Shown here: piece after piece, positions 35,909 through 46,035 of the stretch | Layout of the letters: each line of letters begins with the position of its first letter | Numbering within the stretch: position 1 is the stretch's first letter | Source of the DNA: Bacteroidota bacterium | GTDB lineage: Bacteria; Bacteroidota; Bacteroidia; Bacteroidales; NBLH01 | Length of the DNA stretch: 64,000 nt | Direction: 5' to 3' | Assembly: GCA_025361565.1 (NCBI GenBank) | Contig: JANYKN010000050.1 | Coordinates: 81,914-145,913 of the forward strand | Position numbers and translations under genes: made by a program | The notes under the pieces: generated by a model | Seen by the model: the letters and a program-made list of their open reading frames with translations, nothing else | Database searches by the model: none | Told to the model about the DNA's origin: nothing

Positions 35909-35945
35909 AAAAATCCTGTCCTTCCGGCAGGATTTCATTTTTTTA
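35909..35945. terminator. Bidirectional terminator between gcvH and the glycosyltransferase
   Basis: AAATCCTGTCC pairs with GGCAGGATTT (one bulge), with A-runs on the left and T-runs on the right, between two convergent genes. Confidence 0.8.
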
Positions 35946-36692
35946 TCAAAAGAATTGATTCAATTTTCTGAAATTTTTCAAAAAAAGTGTATAAATATTC
36001 CCAACTTCATTTTCTTTCAACGCTTTAAAATCCTCTTTTGATTTTTTAATAATATTATTAAAACTGCGGTTGCTCGTACCTCCAGTCCGCATTTTAACCA
36101 ATACCTCTGGAATGTATTCCGTAGAAATTTTGTGCTTGCCTAAAAACCTGAGAATTAAATCATAATCAGACGAAATTTGGTAGTTTGTATTAAATAAACC
36201 ATAACTTAAATAGCATTTCCTTTTCACAAAAAAAGAAGGATGGGGCGGCATCCAGCCATTTAGCAATTTTTTGCGATTAAATTCGCTGGCAATCCAATTC
36301 CGAATTATTTTATTTGGATTATTTTTCGAAACATACTGCAAATCGCCATATACAGAATCGGCATTAGTGGCGTCAAACTTCGACATTACATCTTCAATTA
36401 CATTAGGCGAAGCATAAAAATCATCAGCGTGTAAAAATCCTATTACATCGCCCGAAGCTATTTTTATTCCTTTATTAAGTGCATCGAAAATTCCTTTATC
36501 TGGTTCTGAGATAATACGACTGATATGTTCAGAATAAGTTTTTGCTATATCCAGAGTCGTGTCCGTTGAGCAATTGTCTATGATGATATACTCTATTTCT
36601 GGATAAGTCTGCGCCAACACTGACTTAATACATTGTTCCAATCCTTGCGCAGAATTGTATGTGGCTGTAATTATGGTAATTAACTTATTCAA
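35946..36692 (-). CDS. Family 2 glycosyltransferase
   Basis: A 248-residue GT2 enzyme. It has ITIITATYNSAQGLEQCIKS at the start, EYIIIDNCSTDTT for nucleotide binding, GIFDALNKGIKIASGD, and GFLHADDFYA with the metal-binding acidic pair. The C-terminal half has GWMPPHPSFFVKRKCY, often seen in colanic-acid-type transferases. It should add one sugar to a lipid-linked polysaccharide intermediate on the cytoplasmic side. It overlaps the acetyltransferase gene upstream by 8 bases, so the two form an operon. Confidence 0.88.
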   Translation of the reverse strand: MNKLITIITATYNSAQGLEQCIKSVLAQTYPEIEYIIIDNCSTDTTLDIAKTYSEHISRIISEPDKGIFDALNKGIKIASGDVIGFLHADDFYASPNVIEDVMSKFDATNADSVYGDLQYVSKNNPNKIIRNWIASEFNRKKLLNGWMPPHPSFFVKRKCYLSYGLFNTNYQISSDYDLILRFLGKHKISTEYIPEVLVKMRTGGTSNRSFNNIIKKSKEDFKALKENEVGNIYTLFLKNFRKLNQFF

Positions 36693-37245
36693 TGATTCTT
36701 TCTTTTATTTTGATTGCAGGGTTTCCTTTGTAAATATAGTAAGCATCCATATTTGAACTTAAAAAAGATCCTCCTGATAGGACACTATGGCTTGAACAAA
36801 TTGTGTTTCCAGAAACAACTGACCTTGCACCAATCCATACTCCTTCTTGCAATTGAATTGAACCGGTTATTAAATCAAAACTACTTTTTTTATAATTATG
36901 ATTTCCTGTAAGTAAGAGCGCATTTTGCGAAATACAGCAATTATCACCAATTATAACCTCTGCAAGATTATCAATCCAAACTTTTTCACCTATCCAAACA
37001 TAGTTCCCAATTTCTAATTTCCATGGATATTTGATGTTTACAGAAGGTTTAATAACGACTCCTTTTCCAACTTTTGCCCCAAAAAAACGCAAAATTAAAA
37101 TCTTTAATCTGCTGAAAGGATTTAAAGGATTTATAAAAAATAAAACATTTGTAAAATACCAGAATCCTCTGACAAAACTGCTTTTACCAGGAAAATATTG
37201 ATTTTTATTGTAATTTACTAAACTCGTCCTTTTTTTTTCTGCCAT
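36685..37245 (-). CDS. WcaF-like sugar O-acetyltransferase
   Basis: A protein of about 186 residues with a left-handed beta-helix of hexapeptide repeats (VGKGVVIKPSVNIK, IGDNCCISQNALLLTGNH, LQEGVWIGARSVVSG) and a C-terminal YKGNPAIKIKERI. The N terminus (LVNYNKNQYFPGKSSFVRGFWYF) is the form found in WcaF of colanic acid synthesis. It would use acetyl-CoA to acetylate a sugar of an exopolysaccharide. The start MAEKK at 37245 is preferred over an ATG eight codons upstream. Confidence 0.85.
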   Translation of the reverse strand: MAEKKRTSLVNYNKNQYFPGKSSFVRGFWYFTNVLFFINPLNPFSRLKILILRFFGAKVGKGVVIKPSVNIKYPWKLEIGNYVWIGEKVWIDNLAEVIIGDNCCISQNALLLTGNHNYKKSSFDLITGSIQLQEGVWIGARSVVSGNTICSSHSVLSGGSFLSSNMDAYYIYKGNPAIKIKERIIE

Positions 37246-37317
37246 CAACGCATACAAATAAACATTCAAATATAATTACAAAAATTAACTAAAAACTTGA
37301 AAAGGAATTTTTTTGAA

Positions 37318-38421
37318 TTATTTGTCACTTTCAATTTTAGGGTGGAGTTTTGCTCCCTTCTTTTTTCGAATAATCAAATACGGAGGTATGTATGATAAAA
37401 CCAAGGCTATAATCAATATTAACAATAATTGCCTTCGAATACTGAGAAATCGAGATGTGTAAAACACAAAGCAAATAAACATAGTGTTAACCAATGAGAT
37501 GATTATTGTAACCTGACGATGATTCAAGCCCAATTGTAAAAGCTGATGGTGCAAATGATTCTTATCTGGCTTAAGCAGTGGCCGGTTAATTATCAAACGT
37601 ATAAACATTACCCGCATCAAATCAAACAATGGAATAATTAAAATCCCGAAAGAAACTGCTGGTGCAGGATAAATCACAAATATTTTGCTTTTATCTATAT
37701 TAAATTGATTAAACTTTATAACCATAACCGACAAAATTAGTCCAATAATTAATGAACCTGTATCGCCCATGAAAATTTTATTCTTAACCCCAAAAACATT
37801 AAAAAAGAAAAACGCCAACAAGGCACCAATTAAAGCAAATCCAAGAATTGCAAATTGATATTCTTTAACAATTAAAAACCAAAACGAAAAAGTTGATGCC
37901 GAGATAATGCCAATAGACGCAGACAATCCATCCACCCCATCGATAAAATTAAAACCATTAATTATAACCAGGATTGTTAAAAGGGTGATACATATACTTG
38001 AAAAATAATCAATATCATGAATCCCAAAAAAACCATGAAGATTGGTGAAACGGATTCCTCCAAAAACGATAAGAATAAGACCAGCAGCTAGCTGGCCTGC
38101 AAATTTTGTAAAGGGGGCAATTACGAGAATATCATCTTTAATACCAATAAAAAAGATAACTACTAAAGATGCAATAATGTATTGAAATTCTGGAAATAGA
38201 CTATGATTAATCCACAAACCTGTTGATATAACCAATCCACCAAAAATTGCCAACCCTCCTAACGTAGGTGTCATTAAGGTATGTGAACTCCTCTCATCCG
38301 GCTCATCAAAGAGATGCTTAGTGCGTGCAACCCTTACAATTGTAGGTATGGAGATATAAGCCACAATAAAAGCGGTTAGTAAGCTAAAAAAAGGTACTGC
38401 TGTATTTATGTTAAATTCCAT
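37318..38421 (-). CDS. WecA/MraY-like undecaprenyl-phosphate sugar-1-phosphate transferase
   Basis: A 367-residue membrane protein with about ten helices. It transfers a sugar-1-phosphate from a UDP-sugar to undecaprenyl phosphate, the first step of a lipid-linked glycan. Family motifs are complete: DEPDERSSHTLMTPTLGGLA, NGFNFIDGVDGLSA with the metal-binding Asp, KIFMGDTGSLIIG, and KPDKNHLHHQLLQLGL with the His motif. The last motif and the lack of peptidoglycan-cluster neighbours favour the WecA/TagO branch over MraY. It lies 72 bases before the WcaF-like gene on the same strand. Confidence 0.9.
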   Translation of the reverse strand: MEFNINTAVPFFSLLTAFIVAYISIPTIVRVARTKHLFDEPDERSSHTLMTPTLGGLAIFGGLVISTGLWINHSLFPEFQYIIASLVVIFFIGIKDDILVIAPFTKFAGQLAAGLILIVFGGIRFTNLHGFFGIHDIDYFSSICITLLTILVIINGFNFIDGVDGLSASIGIISASTFSFWFLIVKEYQFAILGFALIGALLAFFFFNVFGVKNKIFMGDTGSLIIGLILSVMVIKFNQFNIDKSKIFVIYPAPAVSFGILIIPLFDLMRVMFIRLIINRPLLKPDKNHLHHQLLQLGLNHRQVTIIISLVNTMFICFVFYTSRFLSIRRQLLLILIIALVLSYIPPYLIIRKKKGAKLHPKIESDK

Positions 38422-38657
38422 TTATTAAAAAACTGAACAAAATTAATCATTCATTCATAAAAAATAGAATAGCATCTTATATTTGTACATTCAAATTTGA
38501 TAAAAAGAATCCATTCAATGGTTCTGGTAAAATTATGTGTTGATAATAAGGAGCGGAGAATAAACATAAGCCATTACTGGTTAATGTTTAGAACCAAATT
38601 ATTGACTAAAAATTGCAAAAATAAACCAATTAAATATTTACATAAAGAAATTTTTAA

Positions 38658-39668
38658 ATGATACTTGTTACCGGAGCAACAGGAATGCTAGGTGCCCATC
38701 TTGTATATGATTTAGTTACAAAAGGTGCAAAAGTGAGGGCATTGAAACGTTCAAAAAGTAATTTAGAAATCGTAAAACGAATCTTCGGTTATTACCATCC
38801 AAATCCAGAAGAAATTTTCGAGAAAATAGAATGGTTTGAAGCAGATTTAATGGACGAAGAAAGTATTTTTCTGTCCATGAAAGGAATTGAAAAAGTTTAT
38901 CACCTGGCAGCAACAATTTCATTTAATCCAAGTGATAAAAGGTTGATGATACGTAACAATGTTAAAGGAACCGCCAATGTGGTCAATGCTGCTCTTGAAA
39001 ACAGAATTTCTAAATTGTGCCATGTAAGCTCAATATCTGCATTGGGCTCAAATGATCAAGGAGATGAGATTACTGAAGATACTTTTAGAAATCCAAAAGG
39101 AAGATATTCCGGATATTCATTAAGCAAATTCTATTCGGAACTTGAGGTTTGGAGAGGTATTACAGAAGGTTTGAACGCAGTAATTGTGAACCCTTCCATC
39201 ATTTTAGGTCCGGGTGATTGGAATAACGGGAGCCCTGGTTTATTTTCGACTATCAACAAGGGCTTGAAGTTTTATACTCAAGGCATTACTGGTTACGTTG
39301 ATGTTTTAGATGTAGTAAAAACTATGACTAAACTAATGGAAAGCGATATTATAAATGAAAGATTCATTGTATCGGCTGAAAATTTAAGTTTTAAAGATAT
39401 TTTTTCGAAAATGGCTCTAGCTTTGGGTGTGGAAAAACCCAAAATTAAGGCAACAGCAAGCATGCTTGCAATTGCATGGCGGTTGGAACATTTTAAAAGT
39501 ATAATTACTTCAAAACCTGTTTTGATAACAAAAGATACTGCTTTTTCTGCATTAAAGACCAATCTATTCTCTAGCAAAAAACTTATCCACGCCCTTGATT
39601 TTAGTTTTATGCCAATTAATGATAGTATAACGCGTATTGCCGAAATATTTAAAAAAGACATTCAATGA
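38658..39668 (+). CDS. NAD-dependent epimerase/dehydratase (extended SDR)
   Basis: A 336-residue protein with a Rossmann nucleotide-binding start MILVTGATGMLGAHLVYDL, then HLAATISF, CHVSSISALG with the catalytic Ser, and YSGYSLSKF with the Tyr-xxx-Lys pair. NPSIILGPGDW follows. This is the layout of the extended SDR family, with the dihydroflavonol-reductase-like branch as nearest in feel. Substrate unknown. It is transcribed away from the WecA-like gene. Confidence 0.88.
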   Translation: MILVTGATGMLGAHLVYDLVTKGAKVRALKRSKSNLEIVKRIFGYYHPNPEEIFEKIEWFEADLMDEESIFLSMKGIEKVYHLAATISFNPSDKRLMIRNNVKGTANVVNAALENRISKLCHVSSISALGSNDQGDEITEDTFRNPKGRYSGYSLSKFYSELEVWRGITEGLNAVIVNPSIILGPGDWNNGSPGLFSTINKGLKFYTQGITGYVDVLDVVKTMTKLMESDIINERFIVSAENLSFKDIFSKMALALGVEKPKIKATASMLAIAWRLEHFKSIITSKPVLITKDTAFSALKTNLFSSKKLIHALDFSFMPINDSITRIAEIFKKDIQ

Positions 39669-39817
39669 TTTCAAAAAAATCTATCCATTGAAATACAGTA
39701 TTTTTAAAATAATTTCTGATTTCAAATTATAAAGAATTAAACATTTTTATAATTTTTTTTATAAATCAAAGACTAAGAAATCTTTTTATACGTTTTAATG
39801 ATGAATTGATTTATGGA

Positions 39818-39874
39818 ATGAAGCTAAGTTTGGATGAGTTCCATACTATTGGCTTGAAAATTGAAGCAGAATGA
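39818..39874 (+). CDS. Possible micro-ORF resembling a double-glycine leader
   Basis: An 18-residue frame, MKLSLDEFHTIGLKIEAE, ends exactly where the stem of a strong terminator begins. Its LSLDEF..I pattern matches the leader consensus used by the island (Leu-Ser at -12/-11, Glu, Phe, Ile at -8, -7, -4) but the Gly-Gly is missing. It could be a decayed peptide gene, a leader peptide, or chance. Confidence 0.25.
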   Translation: MKLSLDEFHTIGLKIEAE

Positions 39875-39920
39875 TTTCCCCGCTCTTTATAATCCGGTTA
39901 TTGGCGGGGAAATTTTTTTT
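39875..39920 (+). terminator. Strong intrinsic terminator
   Basis: TTTCCCCGC (39875-39883) pairs with GCGGGGAAA (39904-39912), followed by eight T. It lies 206 bases after the epimerase gene and 13 bases before the next gene, so it ends the epimerase message or a small transcript that includes 39818-39874. Confidence 0.85.
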
Positions 39921-39932
39921 ACCTACTAAACT

Positions 39933-40778
39933 ATGCATAATAAATTTCTACATATTTGTTTCATTTCTCTTTTCTTTTTGAATTCTTTTAAAGCAATTTC
40001 CCAGCAAGAAATTTGGACAGTAGGTACAGCGAAAACAATACATGAAGGAAATCTTGAAATTAGCCTTTTAAGACCAGCGCGTTATGGAATAACCAGGACC
40101 TTTGAAGTTTCAGCTCAACCATTTTGCTTCCCTATTTTTCCGAATGTTCAAATTAAAAAAAACTGGTACGACAAAAAGTTTGCAATTGCCACAGTTCATG
40201 GAATAAATTATCCAACATTGTTTTTAAATATAGTACGAAAAAGAGATAAAGAAGACCTTATCCCGGTTGATTCAATAGTTCCTCAATTAATTGTTTTCAA
40301 GAACGAAGTAATTGCAAGTAAAATGCTTAAGGAAGCAACTTCGTGCGAAGCACCTAATTATTTTCTTTCATTGAAAATAGGTGTCCAATTTGCCTTGAAA
40401 TTTAATGAATCAACACTTCCCTTAATTGAAAAACCTATTATTTATCAAAGAACATCAGTTTATCATAATCAAATACTTTGGTATGTTGGTGCTGATTTAG
40501 ATGCCCATTTAAATGAAGTTATTAATTATTCAGTTGATTTGGATTTTCTCTCCGTTGGAATTGGGATAGACGATTGGGCGGTTGAGCATAAAGGAATGCT
40601 GATGATGAAAATAACTAAAAGCCTTATGGCACTCGTAGGTTACAAAATTTCGTACGGCACTTATCCTGATGGATCAAAATTCGGCATTTACCCGTTGGCT
40701 GATATTTCGTGGACCTACAAATTTAAAAAGTTAAAAAAGGAAGAGCTCCAATTGTTCAAAGATCAAAAAGGATATTAA
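39933..40778 (+). CDS. Exported protein of unknown function, probable small beta-barrel
   Basis: A 281-residue protein with a signal peptide (ICFISLFFLNSFKAISQ). The mature part starts IWTVGTAKTIHEGNLEISLLRPARYGIT and contains alternating hydrophobic strands, including FALKFNESTLPLI and WYVGADLDAHLNE. It ends with ADISWTYKFKK. The pattern and lack of other domains suggest an outer membrane beta-barrel of 8 to 12 strands, which is inferred. The gene has its own start only 13 bases after a strong terminator, so its promoter must lie in or before the terminator. Confidence 0.6.
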   Translation: MHNKFLHICFISLFFLNSFKAISQQEIWTVGTAKTIHEGNLEISLLRPARYGITRTFEVSAQPFCFPIFPNVQIKKNWYDKKFAIATVHGINYPTLFLNIVRKRDKEDLIPVDSIVPQLIVFKNEVIASKMLKEATSCEAPNYFLSLKIGVQFALKFNESTLPLIEKPIIYQRTSVYHNQILWYVGADLDAHLNEVINYSVDLDFLSVGIGIDDWAVEHKGMLMMKITKSLMALVGYKISYGTYPDGSKFGIYPLADISWTYKFKKLKKEELQLFKDQKGY

Positions 40779-41098
40779 AATTAATTCATCGAAAAAAAGT
40801 ACCAATTTTTCATTTAACCACACAAGAAAAGCAAAAGGTTTTTCAAATTGTTGTCATTACCTTTATTTTTAGTAGACTTTGTGGAAATGTACTGATATTT
40901 TGTCTTGTATATTGATGATTATAAATATCGTTCCATTTGATATTCAGACTTATACAATTGTGGTAAATTTAAATAAGATATTGATTATCGGCGAATTAAA
41001 TAAGAACAACTTTTGCTTATTATACACATCTTCAAATAGTTATCAACATTAATAGTGAAGTATTGTTTTTAAATCAGTATAATTAAAATCACTATAAA
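40779..41098. other. Intergenic region, convergent genes
   Basis: 320 AT-rich bases with no gene, clear stem-loop or repeat that I can see. Confidence 0.35.
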
Positions 41099-41716
41099 CT
41101 ATCCAAATGGATTGGTTCTTACTTTAGAGCCAGCTTTCCGTTCATCTAAAGTTAAAAAAGTAATAAATTCTTGTTCACCACCAACCCATTTCACAACTAT
41201 TATTGCTTTTATTTGCTTTGGATAATTATCCAATAACAGCTCATTGTCTACAAATAAGCTATTAATTCTATCCTCCGTATTAAACTCACTTGGAAACATT
41301 AATTTGTTTAAACCTCCGGTATAATTTATTTCTCCATATCCATATCTGTTATAACTATAGTAAGGATAATCATAATGTGCATAAGTGTTTTTAATGATTA
41401 CCTCGTCATCGTATAAACCTGTTTTTTCATTCCTGGCATACAGTTTTAAATTCATAGATAATAATTTTTCTGCATATATTCTTTGTCCTTTAAATTCGGT
41501 TTGAAGAAACATAGGTTTTTCACTTTCCTTTTTAACTGGTTGCGGAAATAGGCTAATGAGCTGATTAATTGTATCCTCTGGCTGAAATTTAAACGTAAAT
41601 CTAATAATCGTATTATTATCCTTTGTAATATATTGAAGAACTGTATTTGAAGATTTACAGCGGATATAAAAGAGGATTCCAATTATAACTAAAACACCAA
41701 TAATTGACCATTTCAT
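41099..41716 (-). CDS. Membrane-anchored protein of unknown function
   Basis: A 205-residue protein with one N-terminal helix (WSIIGVLVIIGILFYI) followed by a soluble domain with many Tyr and Asn, including a tyrosine-rich stretch HYDYPYYSYNRYGYG near residue 116. The last third reads QIKAIIVVKWVGGEQEFITFLTLDERK. I recognise no family. The anchor suggests the periplasmic side of the inner membrane or, if cleaved, the periplasm. The gene stands alone. Confidence 0.55.
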   Translation of the reverse strand: MKWSIIGVLVIIGILFYIRCKSSNTVLQYITKDNNTIIRFTFKFQPEDTINQLISLFPQPVKKESEKPMFLQTEFKGQRIYAEKLLSMNLKLYARNEKTGLYDDEVIIKNTYAHYDYPYYSYNRYGYGEINYTGGLNKLMFPSEFNTEDRINSLFVDNELLLDNYPKQIKAIIVVKWVGGEQEFITFLTLDERKAGSKVRTNPFG

Positions 41717-42385
41717 AGCTTTTATTTTTTAGATTAGTAAATCTAATTAATTTTCTCGGATTTTCAGCATTTATTTATTTCACAATTTTAAATTCTATTT
41801 CCCAGAAAGTAAAAATTACCGATAGTGGATCAATATCCACACTTGCGACATTCGATCAATTATACCAAACTATAAATTTATTTTGCAAAGTTTCTTATCA
41901 AATAAATAAAAAAAGTGAGCTATATAAAGTTACAGAAATTAAATAAAATGTGAATAGCACATGCCTTGAATGAATTATGGCAGACTAAATGAAAGTTTTG
42001 ATAATGCTGGTGAATTAGTAAATGCATGAATGTGAGAATGATTAAATTATAAGGGATCCATTACTGGTGGGTTTCGAATGTTCAGGAAACGACCAAACGA
42101 CCCGAATACATTATAAACCCAAGTTGGTTGGTTTTGCAGTCGCAAGAGTAAAATCTTCGAAATTGTGATATAAGGGTTGGGTATTGAAAGTGTTTGAAGC
42201 ATGGGCAAAAGCAAGCAAGATAGGTGTAGTAATATGGTATCCAAATGAATGATGTTTAGGCGTGGGAGGGGGCTCCGAGTTGCAAGTTCCGAGTTTTTAA
42301 ATGACTGACTCCACCCTTTCTCTTTGAAAATGAGAAGGGCTAACAATTGCAGCAGGTGGCGGTTGTAGCTGATAGACTTTTTATT
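41717..42385. other. Gene-poor region left of the integrase remnant
   Basis: About 670 bases without a convincing gene. A CCCTTTCTC/GAGAAGGG stem lies near 42314-42340. The minus-strand open frame at 42047-42346 has no family resemblance. With the integrase remnant to the right, this is plausibly debris of an integrated element. Confidence 0.35.
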
Positions 42386-42598
42386 CTACCATTTTATTTC
42401 TTTTAATTTGTTTTGAACTATTTTTCCTGACGTTTTAATATAGTCCATCGAAGTTTTAATGTCTTTGTGTCCCATTAAATCTTCTATTAAATATGGATCA
42501 TGCTTTATTTCAGACAATCTACTGCCAAAAGTATGCCTTGCTATATGAAAAAATAATACACCTAAACCTATTAAATTGGCTAATATTTTAAGGTTTCA
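42386..42598 (-). pseudogene. Tyrosine recombinase (integrase) C-terminal remnant
   Basis: On the minus strand, about 70 codons read NLKILANLIGLG, then FFHIARHTFGSRLSE, then LIEDLMGHKDIKTSMDYIKT to a TAG at 42386. This is the C-terminal catalytic part of phage-type integrases: His-x-x-Arg, the second His in GHKDI and the nucleophile Tyr. The rest of the enzyme is missing upstream. It lies 52 bases from the 3' end of tRNA-Arg, the usual place for an integrase of an element that used the tRNA as attachment site. Confidence 0.85.
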
Positions 42599-42649
42599 GT
42601 TCGGCATTAAAAAAACCACTGCTTAGGGCAATGGCTTTTTTTGATGGAG

Positions 42650-42723
42650 TGACCCCGGCGGGATTCAAACCCACAACCCTCAGAGCCGAAATCTGATATT
42701 CTATTCAATTGAACTACGGAGCC
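42650..42723 (-). tRNA. tRNA-Arg (anticodon TCG)
   Basis: 74 bases fold as a cloverleaf. The acceptor arm is GGCTCCG/CGGGGTC and the D-arm GTTC/GAAT. The anticodon arm is TCAGA-TTTCGGC-TCTGA, giving anticodon TCG, and the T-arm is GTGGG-TTTGAAT-CCCGC. Discriminator A; CCA is not encoded. The second wobble-rich acceptor pair positions (G-T, T-G) are tolerable. An integrase remnant lies just beyond the 3' end. Confidence 0.93.
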
Positions 42724-42916
42724 AGAAACCTTTTATCTATTCAATGATTTAATAAATAAATGGGTGGGCAAAAGTAGTAAAAATGTATTAACACTGCAAT
42801 TCTGAATTTGCTTTCTGCAAAACGGCGATGATTCTTATAAACAACCATTCTGCTTATCAAGTATATCCTCATTTCAATATTTCCAAAAAAATATCCTTAT
42901 TTACATCTAAGTTTTC

Positions 42917-42924
42917 TACTTTTG
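42917..42924 (+). promoter_or_regulatory. Possible leuS -7 element
   Basis: TACTTTTG is an exact TAnnTTTG match 85 bases before leuS. No TTG lies at the proper distance upstream, so the call rests on one element. Confidence 0.4.
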
Positions 42925-43008
42925 CAGCCTGTTTAATATAAATGGTTAGTACCAATAAATTAGACAAATATTTTACTGATAAAGACTTAAACAATAATAA
43001 AGATATAC

Positions 43009-45768
43009 ATGGAATATAATTTTGGCGAAATTGAAAAGAAATGGCAAAGCTTTTGGAAAGAGAATAAAACCTATCAGGTTCAGGTAAATAAATCAAAACC
43101 AAAATATTATGTACTCGATATGTTTCCGTATCCTTCAGGTGCCGGCTTGCATGTTGGCCACCCATTGGGATATATAGCTTCCGATATTTACAGCAGGTTC
43201 AAACGCCTGAAAGGTTTCAATGTGCTGCACCCCATGGGTTATGATGCATTTGGGTTACCTGCCGAACAATATGCAATCCAAACCGGCCAACATCCTGCAA
43301 TCACAACTGATATAAATATAAAAAGATACCGAGAACAGCTTGACAAAATTGGCTTTTCTTATGACTGGAGCCGAGAAGTTAGAACCTCAGATCCTTCTTA
43401 TTACAAATGGACGCAATGGGCATTTATTCAAATGTTTAAGCATTGGTTCAATATCAATACTCAAAAAGCCGAACCCATTGAAAAGCTTGTTGAAGAATTT
43501 CAAAAGAATGGAAATAAAAATGTGAAAGCTGCTTGTTCCCAAACTGAAATATTTACCAGTGCAGAGTGGAAGAGTTTTTCAGAAAAAAGACAGCAGGAAA
43601 TCTTATTAAATTACAGATTGGCTTATCGTGCTGTAACGAAGGTTAATTGGTGTCCCGAATTAGGCACTGTTTTGGCCAATGATGAGGTCAAGGATGGGTT
43701 TTCGGTACGGGGTGGACATCCTGTTGTACAAAAGAAAATGGAGCAATGGCTTTTGCGCATAACAGCTTATGCACAAAGGCTTTTGGATGGTTTGGATACC
43801 TTAAACTGGACCGATTCATTGAAAGAAATGCAACGCAACTGGATTGGACGTTCCGAAGGTGCTCAGGTATTTTTTGGATTGAAAGGTTCCGAACAAAAAA
43901 TTGAAATTTTTACAACCAGGCCCGATACCATTTATGGAGCAACTTTTATGGTTTTAGCTCCTGAAAGTGAATTGGCAACTGCTTTAACAACGACAGAACA
44001 AAAAACTGCTGTGGAGGAATATATCATAGAATCAAAAAAACGAACAGAAAGAGAGCGCATTGCCGATGTTAAATTGGTAAGCGGTGTTTTCAGTGGTTCT
44101 TATGCTATTAATCCATTTACAAACGAAGAGGTTCCCATTTGGATTGCTGATTATGTTTTGGCCGGATATGGAACAGGCGCAATTATGGCTGTTCCTGCGC
44201 ACGATAGCCGCGATTATGCTTTTGCAAAGAAGTATAGCCTGATTATCCGCGAAGTGGTTTCAGGTGGCGATATCACCAATGAATCTTATGATGCAAAAGA
44301 TGGTATTTTGATTAATTCAAGATTAATCGATGGCTTGCAAGTTAAAGATGCCATTACCAAAATAATCGGCATTATAGAAGAACGAAATATTGGTACCAAA
44401 CAAATCAATTATCGTCTAAGGGATGCCATTTTTAGCAGACAAAGATATTGGGGTGAGCCATTTCCTGTTTATTATAAAGAAGGAATTCCTTATATGCTTG
44501 ATGAAAGCAAATTACCATTGGAATTACCTGAAATTGATGCGTTTAAACCAACCGAAGATGGTGATCCACCTTTGGGAAGGGCCAAAAACTGGCACACAGA
44601 TGAGGGTCACCCATACGAATTGAGCACAATGCCTGGATTTGCTGGTTCATCAGCTTATTATTTGCGCTATATGGATGCATTAAATCCAAATGCATTGGTT
44701 TCGAAAGAAGCGAACGAATATTGGCAGGATGTTGATTTGTATATTGGTGGAACCGAGCATGCAGTTGGCCATTTGATGTATTCGAGATTCTGGAACAAAA
44801 TTTTGTTCGATCTTGGTTTTGTGGTTAAAGATGAGCCTTTTAAAAAGCTAATCAACCAAGGCATGATTCAGGGAAGATCAAATTTTGTTTACCGGATTAA
44901 AAATTCAAACCAATTTGTTTCTTACCATTTAATAGATAAATATGAAGTAACTGCTATCCATGTAGATGTAAATATTGTACATAACGATATTCTTGATATT
45001 GAGGAATTTAAAAAATGGAATCCCGATTTTGCTAAGGCAGAGTTTATTTTAGAAGATGGTAAATATCATTGCGGACATGCGGTTGAAAAAATGTCAAAAT
45101 CGATGTACAATGTGGTAAATCCGGATAGTATTATTGAACAATATGGCGCCGATACCTTGCGCTTATACGAAATGTTCCTTGGACCAATAGAACAGGCAAA
45201 GCCCTGGGATACCAGTGGAATTGAAGGAGTTCATAAATTCCTTAAAAAATATTGGCGATTGTTTTATGGAACTGAAGGACTCTCAATTTCAGATGAAGAG
45301 CCCACCAATGAAGAATTAAAGGTTTTACATAAAACCATTAAAAAAGTGCAGGAAGATATCGAACGCTTTTCGTTCAATACCGCCGTTAGTGCTTTTATGA
45401 TATGTGTAAACGAGCTAAGCAGTTTAAAATGCAACAAGAGGGCTGTTTTAAGTCCTTTAACAAGACTTCTGGCTTCTTTTGCACCTCACATTACCGAAGA
45501 AATTTGGGCTGCCCTTGGAAATAAAACATCGATTACAGATGCCCAATTTCCTGATTTCGATATGAATTATCTGATTGAAGATACCATTAGTTATCCTGTT
45601 GCCATAAATGGAAAACGCAGATTTGAAATTCAGGTTTCCAGCAACGCCACCGATCAGGAAATCGAGAAATTGGCCCTTGAACATGAAATAACCATGAAAT
45701 GGCTTGAAGGTAAACCTCCAAAAAAAGTGATTGTTGTACCAAAACGGATGGTTAATATTGTTTTGTAG
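43009..45768 (+). CDS. leuS: Leucyl-tRNA synthetase
   Basis: A 919-residue class I synthetase that charges tRNA-Leu. [16 protein letters not shown] holds the HIGH-type motif near residue 50; the CP1 editing domain has [18 protein letters not shown] and [23 protein letters not shown] near residue 694 is the KMSKS loop. Before it there is an insertion of some 60 residues (from [10 protein letters not shown] to [10 protein letters not shown]) of the kind I know from Bacteroidota LeuRS. The C-terminal domain ends [15 protein letters not shown]. The length is complete. Confidence 0.97.
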   Translation: MEYNFGEIEKKWQSFWKENKTYQVQVNKSKPKYYVLDMFPYPSGAGLHVGHPLGYIASDIYSRFKRLKGFNVLHPMGYDAFGLPAEQYAIQTGQHPAITTDINIKRYREQLDKIGFSYDWSREVRTSDPSYYKWTQWAFIQMFKHWFNINTQKAEPIEKLVEEFQKNGNKNVKAACSQTEIFTSAEWKSFSEKRQQEILLNYRLAYRAVTKVNWCPELGTVLANDEVKDGFSVRGGHPVVQKKMEQWLLRITAYAQRLLDGLDTLNWTDSLKEMQRNWIGRSEGAQVFFGLKGSEQKIEIFTTRPDTIYGATFMVLAPESELATALTTTEQKTAVEEYIIESKKRTERERIADVKLVSGVFSGSYAINPFTNEEVPIWIADYVLAGYGTGAIMAVPAHDSRDYAFAKKYSLIIREVVSGGDITNESYDAKDGILINSRLIDGLQVKDAITKIIGIIEERNIGTKQINYRLRDAIFSRQRYWGEPFPVYYKEGIPYMLDESKLPLELPEIDAFKPTEDGDPPLGRAKNWHTDEGHPYELSTMPGFAGSSAYYLRYMDALNPNALVSKEANEYWQDVDLYIGGTEHAVGHLMYSRFWNKILFDLGFVVKDEPFKKLINQGMIQGRSNFVYRIKNSNQFVSYHLIDKYEVTAIHVDVNIVHNDILDIEEFKKWNPDFAKAEFILEDGKYHCGHAVEKMSKSMYNVVNPDSIIEQYGADTLRLYEMFLGPIEQAKPWDTSGIEGVHKFLKKYWRLFYGTEGLSISDEEPTNEELKVLHKTIKKVQEDIERFSFNTAVSAFMICVNELSSLKCNKRAVLSPLTRLLASFAPHITEEIWAALGNKTSITDAQFPDFDMNYLIEDTISYPVAINGKRRFEIQVSSNATDQEIEKLALEHEITMKWLEGKPPKKVIVVPKRMVNIVL

Positions 45769-46035
45769 AAATATTGTTTCATCATTTTTGTGCAAACACC
45801 ATTTAACGATAAAATCTGCCTCTGAATGAGGCGGATTTTGGCTTTTTTTAAAATCAATCCAGTTTATTAACAAATTTGGCAAAGTTTTAGTATCTACCAT
45901 TTCAAGTAATGTATAATTAATTACATTATGAAAAGGATGGTTTAAAATTAGTCGCACAAAATTAAAAATTTGTATATTATATTTAATTTTCTATTTTAGC
46001 CGCCTTTACTTAATCTATCAATCTAAATTAACTAC

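Noticed and set aside
42047-42346. Open frame of 99 codons on the minus strand
   Set aside because: It crosses repetitive hairpin DNA in a decayed region and matches nothing known.
45457-45957. Open frame of 166 codons on the minus strand
   Set aside because: It lies mostly antisense to the end of leuS, which is certain, and its translation has no family resemblance or signal.
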